Of a DNA stretch of 6,253 nucleotides, positions 1 to 4,207 are shown in pieces (position 1 is the first letter of the stretch; each line of letters begins with the position of its first letter). This stretch comes from Aromatoleum sp. Its GTDB lineage: Bacteria; Pseudomonadota; Gammaproteobacteria; Burkholderiales; Casimicrobiaceae. Location: NCBI GenBank assembly GCA_010365205.1, contig JAAFGU010000149.1, positions 1 through 6,253 of the forward strand. Reading direction: 5' to 3'. The position numbers and the translations under genes were made by a program. The notes beneath the pieces are model-generated. The model made no database searches. It was not told the DNA's origin and was given only the letters and a program-made list of their open reading frames with translations.

Positions 1-37
1 GCCCGCGCGCACCCTCTTCCCGCAGCCCGTGCAGCGC
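1..37. other. Region after pnp (37 bases)
   Basis: Only 37 GC-rich bases follow the pnp stop before the window ends. There is no T run or complete hairpin in them, so it cannot be said whether the operon ends here. Confidence 0.5.
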
Positions 38-2167
38 CTAGGCGGCTGGCGCCGACTCCGACGGCGCTGCCGGTGCCGCGGCGTCTTCCGCCGCCGCCTT
101 CATCGACAGCCGCAGACGGCCCTTGTCGTCGGCTTCGAGCACCTTGACGCGTACGACCTGGCCTTCCTTCACGTAGTCGGAGACCTGGTTGACGCGCTCC
201 TTGGCGATCTGCGAGATGTGCAGCAGGCCGTCCTTGCCGGGCAGCACCTGCACAATGGCGCCAAAATCGAGGAGGCGCAGCACCGTGCCTTCGTAGACGC
301 GGCCGACTTCGACTTCCGCGGTGATGTCCTCGATCCGCTTCTTGGCCACGTTGCAGGCGTCGGCGTTGACCGAGGCAATGGTGATCGTGCCGTCGTCCTG
401 GATGTCGATCGTGGTGCCGGTCTCTTCGGTCAGCGCGCGAATCACGGCGCCGCCCTTGCCGATCACGTCGCGGATCTTCTCCGGGTTGATCTTGAAAGTC
501 ATCATCCGCGGCGCGTGCTGCGAGACTTCGGTGCGCGCGTGCGGCATCGCCTGCTGCATCAGGTGCAGGATGTGCATCCGGCCCTCGCGCGCCTGCGCCA
601 GCGCCACCGCCATGATTTCCTTGGTGATGCCCTGGATCTTGATGTCCATCTGCAGGGCGGTGACGCCGCGGTCGGTGCCGGCGACCTTGAAGTCCATGTC
701 GCCAAGATGATCCTCGTCGCCGAGGATGTCGGTCAGCACGGCGAAGCGGGGGCCATCCTTGATCAGGCCCATCGCGATTCCGGCGACGTGCGCCTTGGTC
801 GGCACGCCGGCGTCCATCAGCGCGAGGCTCCCGCCGCACACCGAGGCCATCGACGAACTGCCGTTGGACTCGGTGATCTCGGACACGACGCGGATCGAAT
901 ATGCGAACTCCTCGGCCGTGGGCAGGACCGCGAGCAGTGCGCGCTTGGCCAGGCGGCCGTGGCCGATTTCGCGGCGCTTGGGCGTGCCGACGCGGCCGGT
1001 CTCGCCGGTCGCGTACGGCGGCATGTTGTAGTGGAGCATGAAGCGGTCGGTGTACTCGCCCATCAGCGCGTCGACCCGCTGCTCGTCACGCGCGGTGCCC
1101 AGCGTCGCGACGACCAGCGCCTGCGTCTCGCCGCGAGTGAACAGCGCCGAGCCGTGGGTGCGTGGCAGTACGCCTGTGCGGATGGCAATCGGCCGCACGG
1201 TGCGGGTGTCGCGGCCGTCGATTCGCGGCTCGCCGGACAGGATCTGGTTGCGCACGATCTTCGCCTCGAGCTCGAACGCAAAATCGTTGACGAGGTTGGC
1301 GTAGCCGGGCTTGGCATCGGCGGGGACGCAGTCGGCGATCAGCTTGGCGTGGATCTCCTTCAGCTTCTGCTGGCGCGCCTGTTTGGTCCGCAGTTGATAC
1401 GCCTCGCGCAGCGGGGCTTCGACGGCGGCGGTGACGGCGGCGATCATCGCTTCGTCCTTGGCTGGCGGCTGCCAGTCCCACAGCGGCTTGCCGCCCGCTT
1501 CGACTAGCTCGTGGATCAGGTTGATGACCGCCTGCTGCTGCTGGTGGCCGAACACGACGGCACCGAGCATCACTTCCTCGGGGAGCTCGTTGGCTTCGGA
1601 CTCGACCATCAGAACTGCCGCCTCGGTACCGGCGACGACGAGATTGAGATGCGACGTCGCGAGTTCCGTCTTGGTCGGGTTGAGCGAGTACTGGCCGTCG
1701 ATGTAACCGACGCGCGCGCCGCCGACCGGACCGTTGAAAGGCACGCCGGCAAGCATCAACGCGGCCGATGCACCGATCATCGCCGGAATGTCCGGGTCGA
1801 TTTCCGGATCCACCGACATCACCGTGGCGATCACCTGCACTTCGTTGAAGAAGCCGTCAGGGAAGAGCGGGCGAATCGGGCGGTCGATCAGGCGCGAGGT
1901 CAGCGTTTCCTTTTCCGACGGCCGGCCTTCGCGCTTGAAGAAGCCCCCGGGGATCTTTCCCGCGGCGTAGGTCTTCTCCTGATAGTCGACGGTCAGCGGA
2001 AAGAAGTCCTGACCGGGCTTCGCGGTCTTGGCGAATTGCGCAGTGACGAGCACGACGGTGTCGTCGAGGCTCACCAGGACGGCACCGGCGGCCTGACGCG
2101 CGATCTCGCCGGTTTCCAGCGTCAGCGTATGGCGGCCGTACTGAATCGATTTCTTGATGGGGTTCAC
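38..2167 (-). CDS. pnp: Polyribonucleotide nucleotidyltransferase (PNPase)
   Basis: PNPase is a trimeric 3'-5' phosphorolytic exoribonuclease that releases nucleoside diphosphates, acts in mRNA decay with or without the RNase E degradosome, and can run in reverse as a polymerase. The product from the GTG is 709 residues, close to E. coli's 711. Order: RNase PH domain 1 (about 10-140, with FFKREGRPSEKE at 76-87), an all-helical linker domain (about 235-305), RNase PH domain 2 (about 315-545), KH domain with VIGKGG (568-573) and S1 domain (about 620-690). Catalytic residues align with E. coli without offset: Arg398-Arg399 in PKRREIGHG, Ser437-Ser439 in ESNGSSSMAS, and Asp486 and Asp492 in GDEDHLGDMDF. 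The Ala-rich tail (after 690) is probably disordered. The chosen start gives VNPIKKSIQYG, matching the family N-terminus. Stop is TAG at 38-40. Confidence 0.97.
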   Translation of the reverse strand: MNPIKKSIQYGRHTLTLETGEIARQAAGAVLVSLDDTVVLVTAQFAKTAKPGQDFFPLTVDYQEKTYAAGKIPGGFFKREGRPSEKETLTSRLIDRPIRPLFPDGFFNEVQVIATVMSVDPEIDPDIPAMIGASAALMLAGVPFNGPVGGARVGYIDGQYSLNPTKTELATSHLNLVVAGTEAAVLMVESEANELPEEVMLGAVVFGHQQQQAVINLIHELVEAGGKPLWDWQPPAKDEAMIAAVTAAVEAPLREAYQLRTKQARQQKLKEIHAKLIADCVPADAKPGYANLVNDFAFELEAKIVRNQILSGEPRIDGRDTRTVRPIAIRTGVLPRTHGSALFTRGETQALVVATLGTARDEQRVDALMGEYTDRFMLHYNMPPYATGETGRVGTPKRREIGHGRLAKRALLAVLPTAEEFAYSIRVVSEITESNGSSSMASVCGGSLALMDAGVPTKAHVAGIAMGLIKDGPRFAVLTDILGDEDHLGDMDFKVAGTDRGVTALQMDIKIQGITKEIMAVALAQAREGRMHILHLMQQAMPHARTEVSQHAPRMMTFKINPEKIRDVIGKGGAVIRALTEETGTTIDIQDDGTITIASVNADACNVAKKRIEDITAEVEVGRVYEGTVLRLLDFGAIVQVLPGKDGLLHISQIAKERVNQVSDYVKEGQVVRVKVLEADDKGRLRLSMKAAAEDAAAPAAPSESAPAA

Positions 2168-2171
2168 GTTG

Positions 2172-2176
2172 TCCTC
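2172..2176 (-). promoter_or_regulatory. Shine-Dalgarno of pnp (GAGGA)
   Basis: GAGGA ends 4 bases before the GTG at 2167. It lies outside the hairpin at 2194-2221, so the stem does not itself cover the site. It supports the GTG start over the in-frame ATG at 2221, which is preceded by ACAACGCCG with no purine-rich site. Confidence 0.75.
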
Positions 2177-2193
2177 GTTATCCGGAAATGCAA

Positions 2194-2221
2194 ATGGCCG
2201 CGCTGCTCGGGGCGCGGCCAT
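2194..2221 (-). terminator. Perfect hairpin before pnp: partial terminator or RNA-processing site
   Basis: The transcript reads ATGGCCGCGC (2221-2212), an 8-base loop (2211-2204), then GCGCGGCCAT (2203-2194): a perfect 10-bp stem, 8 of 10 pairs G-C. It is followed by TTGCATTTCC, an interrupted T-rich stretch too weak for an efficient terminator. The position, 26 bases before the pnp GTG, fits either partial termination after rpsO or a stem processed by RNase III, as known for pnp leaders in E. coli. Which of these applies cannot be decided here. No convincing separate pnp promoter is visible in the rest of the spacer (2222-2345). Confidence 0.6.
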
Positions 2222-2268
2222 CGGCGTTGTTCGTTTGGTTGGTCTGCAGCGGCAGCATGGGAAAAGCG

Positions 2269-2338
2269 CGGGGAAGGCGCGGTGGTTCGAATGCCGTGGC
2301 GACGACTAGCGTCGGTCGGGCCTCTGCGGCTTTCCCCG
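2269..2338 (-). promoter_or_regulatory. Long-range inverted repeat after rpsO, possible RNA duplex
   Basis: In the rpsO-pnp transcript CGGGGAA (2338-2332) can pair with TTCCCCG (2275-2269), a perfect 7-bp stem enclosing 56 bases. The interior contains a smaller stem, CGAC-GCTA-GTCG (about 2301-2312). It sits directly after the rpsO stop. In E. coli an RNase III-cleaved stem in this interval controls pnp. A matching role here is inference only, and GC-rich DNA makes such short pairings easy to find by chance. Confidence 0.3.
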
Positions 2339-2345
2339 TCGTCCC

Positions 2346-2615
2346 CTACTTGCGCAGCCCGAGTTTCTCGATCAGGGTGCGGTAGCTTTCCGCGCTGCTC
2401 GTCTTGAGATAGTCGAGCAGCTTGCGGCGACGCGACACCATCCGCAGCAGGCCGCGCCGCGAGTGGTGATCCTTCGTGTTGGCCTTGAAGTGATCGGTGA
2501 GGCCGTTGATACGGGCGGTGAGTAGCGCGATCTGCACTTCCGGCGAGCCGGTGTCGCCTTTGATGCGCTGGTAATCGGCGATAACCTTCGCCTTGTCGTG
2601 CACGGTACCTGCCAT
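2346..2615 (-). CDS. rpsO: 30S ribosomal protein S15
   Basis: S15 is a primary 16S rRNA-binding protein that nucleates the central domain (platform) of the 30S subunit and forms a bridge to 23S rRNA. The product is 89 residues, exactly the usual length. Conserved landmarks are GDTGSPEVQIALLTARIN (20-37), the rRNA-binding loop KDHHSRRGLLRMVSRRR (48-64) with Asp49, His50 and Ser52, then KLLDYLK (65-71) and the C-terminal TLIEKLGLRK. The all-helical S15 fold is expected. The first 18 residues are the least conserved part, as usual. The ATG at 2615 has a good AAGGA eight bases upstream. The gene has its own promoter and sits 178 bases from both truB and pnp. Confidence 0.98.
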   Translation of the reverse strand: MAGTVHDKAKVIADYQRIKGDTGSPEVQIALLTARINGLTDHFKANTKDHHSRRGLLRMVSRRRKLLDYLKTSSAESYRTLIEKLGLRK

Positions 2616-2623
2616 TGCTGTCG

Positions 2624-2628
2624 TCCTT
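2624..2628 (-). promoter_or_regulatory. Shine-Dalgarno of rpsO (AAGGA)
   Basis: AAGGA lies 8 bases before the ATG at 2615. It decides the start in favour of this codon over the in-frame ATG at 2684, which would add 23 residues unlike S15 and would begin in the predicted leader. Confidence 0.85.
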
Positions 2629-2654
2629 CTCTCTCGATCGAGTTGTCGCGTATT

Positions 2655-2678
2655 GTTGCAGCGGCCCGTTGTAGCGGC
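2655..2678 (-). repeat. Tandem near-repeat in the rpsO leader
   Basis: On the transcribed strand the 11-base units GCCGCTACAAC (2678-2668) and GCCGCTGCAAC (2665-2655) differ at one base and are two bases apart, giving a 13-base period. They fall between the predicted transcription start and the ribosome binding site. They may be chance or a duplicated RNA element. Confidence 0.5.
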
Positions 2679-2692
2679 TCGCAAAGTCCAAA

Positions 2693-2722
2693 ATTATACT
2701 CTGAAAAATGCTTAGGATTCAA
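2693..2722 (-). promoter_or_regulatory. Internal sigma70-type promoter for rpsO(-pnp)
   Basis: Read on the minus strand, TTGAAT (2722-2717) is separated by 18 bases from a perfect TATAAT (2698-2693). The -35 box matches 4 of 6 consensus bases. The region is distinctly AT-rich within a GC-rich window, which supports promoter function. The expected transcription start is near 2686, giving a leader of about 70 bases before the rpsO ATG. In E. coli rpsO also has its own promoter between truB and rpsO. Confidence 0.75.
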
Positions 2723-2744
2723 GCGCTAAACTGCCCACGCCGAG

Positions 2745-2771
2745 GCCGGCCGCTCACCGGCGGACCGCGGT
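2745..2771. other. GC-rich dyads just after truB
   Basis: Between the truB stop and the rpsO promoter lie GCCGG (2745-2749) with CCGGC (2757-2761), a 5-bp stem with a 7-base loop, and the 8-bp palindrome ACCGCGGT (2764-2771). In the transcript neither is followed by a T run, so I do not call an intrinsic terminator. Read-through from truB into rpsO is plausible. Confidence 0.35.
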
Positions 2772-2793
2772 TCGCCGTGCCCGGGGGCGATGT

Positions 2794-3723
2794 TCACGCC
2801 GGTGCCGTGCCGTCGGTTCGCGCGAGCCGAACGGCGCAGAGCACGCCGCCAGCGGCCTCGACGACCCCGAGAAAGCGTCCGCCGACGGCATAGCAGCGGT
2901 AGCGCCCGGGGGCTTGCCCCGGCGCCGCGGCCTCCTGCCCATACTCCAGCGCTCGTGCACGCGCCGCGTCGACGTCGAGTCGGGGCATCCCCACCAGCGG
3001 TGCATCGACCGGGAGCAGCAGAGCGTCCCGCTCGGCGGGATTCATCTGCTCCAGCACGTCCAGCGTCACCGCCTGTTCCAGCGCGAACGGCCCGGTTCGC
3101 GTTCGCACGAGCGCTGCGAGATGGGCGCAGCTTCCGAGGGCCGCGCCCAGATCCTCCGCGAGCACGCGGACGTAGGTCCCCTTCCCGCACGCGACACCCA
3201 GCACGGCAGTAGGCGGCACCCACTCGAGAATTTCGAGCGCATGGATATCGACCTCGCGCGCGACGCGCGGGATCTCGACGCCGGCCCGCGCGTACTCGTA
3301 GTAGTTTCGTCCCTGGTATTTGAGCGCCGCATAGCGCGGAGGCACCTGCGCGATGCGCCCGATGAAGGAGGGCAGCACCGCTTCGAGATCGGCCCGCGAA
3401 AACGCCACCGGCTTCTCGTCGACGATCTCGCCCTCTGCGTCGCCGGTCGTCGTTGCGACGCCGAAATGTACGGTCGCGACGTACGCCTTTTCCGCGTCGA
3501 GCAGCGACTGCGCGAACTTGGTCGCGTCGCCCAAGCAGAGCGGCAGGAGCCCCGACGCAAGCGGATCGAGCGTACCGGTATGGCCGGCCTTTTCCGCGGC
3601 GAATAGCCGCTTTGCCCGTTGCAGCGCGGCGTTCGACGACAGGCCGCTCGGCTTGTCGAGCAGCAGCACGCCGTCGACCCGCCGGCGCACAGACCGGATG
3701 GGCCGGACGGAAGGCGCCGTCAT
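2794..3723 (-). CDS. truB: tRNA pseudouridine(55) synthase TruB
   Basis: TruB isomerises uridine 55 to pseudouridine in the T loop of most tRNAs and also acts as a tRNA folding chaperone. The product is 309 residues, typical of the bacterial enzyme. Visible motifs are VDGVLLLDKPSGLSSN (16-31), the catalytic motif GHTGTLDPLASGLLP (47-61) with nucleophile Asp53, the active-site tyrosine in KAY (Tyr81), QVPPRYAALKYQGRNYYEYARAG (the block at 126-148) and GKGTYVRVLAEDLG (180-193) with Arg186. These match E. coli Asp48, Tyr76 and Arg181 with a constant offset of 5. The C-terminal part (about 245-305) is the small PUA-like domain. The block at 126-148 departs slightly from the common PPMYSALK / GRPLYEYAR form, but the active-site residues are kept. 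The start is the ATG overlapping the rbfA stop; the stop is TGA at 2794-2796. Confidence 0.97.
   Translation of the reverse strand: MTAPSVRPIRSVRRRVDGVLLLDKPSGLSSNAALQRAKRLFAAEKAGHTGTLDPLASGLLPLCLGDATKFAQSLLDAEKAYVATVHFGVATTTGDAEGEIVDEKPVAFSRADLEAVLPSFIGRIAQVPPRYAALKYQGRNYYEYARAGVEIPRVAREVDIHALEILEWVPPTAVLGVACGKGTYVRVLAEDLGAALGSCAHLAALVRTRTGPFALEQAVTLDVLEQMNPAERDALLLPVDAPLVGMPRLDVDAARARALEYGQEAAAPGQAPGRYRCYAVGGRFLGVVEAAGGVLCAVRLARTDGTAPA
3720..3723 (-). promoter_or_regulatory. ATGA stop/start overlap, rbfA-truB translational coupling
   Basis: The truB ATG (3723-3721) and the rbfA TGA (3722-3720) share two bases in an ATGA overlap. The bases just upstream (GCTGCCGCCCGA) contain no purine-rich Shine-Dalgarno. 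Together this suggests that truB is translated mainly by re-initiation from rbfA (inference from a well-known arrangement). Confidence 0.7.
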
Positions 3724-4091
3724 TCGGGCGGCAGCTTGCGGTCGGCGGCGACCGCGTCGTCGATGATCTGCGACAGCCGCATCCCGGATTCGATCGAATC
3801 ATCGTAGGTGAAATGCAGCTGCGGCACCGAGTAGAGGTTCAGCCGGTGCGACAGCGCCGTGCGCAGGAATCCCGCCGTGTGCTGCAGCGCCTCGACCGCC
3901 TCGGCGGCGTGATCGCGGCCGGCGAGGTGCGTGAAGAACACCTTCGCATGCGAAAGATCGGGCGAAACCTCGATCTCGGTGATCGTGACGCGCCCGACGC
4001 GCGGATCCTTCACTTCGTCGCGCAGGAGCTGCGCCAGTTCCTTCTGGATCTGGTCACCTACGCGTTGCGCGCGCTGCGTGTGCTTTTTCAC
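3720..4091 (-). CDS. rbfA: 30S ribosome-binding factor A (RbfA)
   Basis: RbfA is a small KH-like protein that binds the immature 30S subunit and helps process the 5' end of 16S rRNA; in E. coli it is needed at low temperature. The product is 123 residues, normal for the family. The N-terminal helix RAQRVGDQIQKELAQLLRDE (7-26) and the segment KDPRVGRVTITEIEVSPDLSHAKVF (28-52) are characteristic. The KH-type helix-kink-helix is around HTAGFLRTALSHRL (71-84), and the conserved end is PQLHFTYDDSIESGMRLSQI (90-109). I chose the GTG at 4091-4089 because the sequence before it (HPTPPLST) no longer resembles RbfA and no in-frame ATG, GTG or TTG lies close upstream. No clear Shine-Dalgarno precedes it, which is unusual here. 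The TGA stop overlaps the truB ATG. Confidence 0.95.
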   Translation of the reverse strand: MKKHTQRAQRVGDQIQKELAQLLRDEVKDPRVGRVTITEIEVSPDLSHAKVFFTHLAGRDHAAEAVEALQHTAGFLRTALSHRLNLYSVPQLHFTYDDSIESGMRLSQIIDDAVAADRKLPPE

Positions 4092-4207
4092 GGTCGATAG
4101 TGGCGGCGTCGGGTGGCGGAGATCGGAAACACGTCCGGTGAGGCCGCAACAGGCACCGGCCCGGTTTTCCTTCGTACGTACCGTCGGCCGCTCGCTCCTG
4201 CGGATGC
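4092..4207 (-). other. infB-rbfA spacer (116 bases)
   Basis: This is non-coding between the infB TAG and the rbfA GTG. It contains one inverted repeat, CCGGTG at 4135-4140 with CACCGG at 4154-4159: a 6-bp stem with a 13-base loop. No T run follows it in the transcribed direction, so it does not look like an intrinsic terminator. I see no convincing sigma70 promoter and no purine-rich ribosome binding site next to the rbfA start. The frame upstream of the rbfA GTG stays open without an ATG for over 100 codons, but that stretch overlaps infB out of frame and does not look like RbfA. Confidence 0.6.

Larger units (their letters stand above)
2616..2686 (-). promoter_or_regulatory. rpsO mRNA leader, candidate S15 autoregulatory region
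   Basis: About 71 bases lie between the predicted transcription start and the rpsO ATG. The leader contains a tandem near-repeat (2655-2678), the 10-bp palindrome CTCGATCGAG (2633-2642) immediately before the Shine-Dalgarno, and CGAG/CTCG segments that could pair at a distance. In several bacteria S15 represses its own translation by binding structured leader RNA, but those structures are not conserved between lineages. I cannot show a fold here, so the role is inference from gene identity and leader length. Confidence 0.35.

Noticed and set aside
29..1507. Open plus-strand frame of 492 codons opposite pnp (and another at 1511-2407)
   Set aside because: It lies antisense to a fully conserved PNPase with intact motifs. 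The translation is rich in Arg, Asp, His, Leu and Gly with no recognisable domain, as expected for the reverse frame of GC-rich codons.
2616..2684. Upstream in-frame ATG for rpsO at 2684
   Set aside because: It would add 23 residues unlike any S15 and begin about at the predicted transcription start; the AAGGA-ATG at 2615 gives the standard 89-residue protein.
2726..3802. Minus-strand frame of 358 codons overlapping truB
   Set aside because: Out-of-frame reading of truB, extremely Arg-rich; the TruB frame has complete catalytic motifs.
2914..4100. Plus-strand frames at 2914-3606 and 3453-4100
   Set aside because: Antisense to truB and rbfA, Arg-rich, with no recognisable domain or convincing ribosome binding site.
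4135..4159. Inverted repeat between infB and rbfA as an intrinsic terminator
   Set aside because: The stem is only 6 bp with a 13-base loop, and the transcript continues ACGTGTTTCC without a real T tract.
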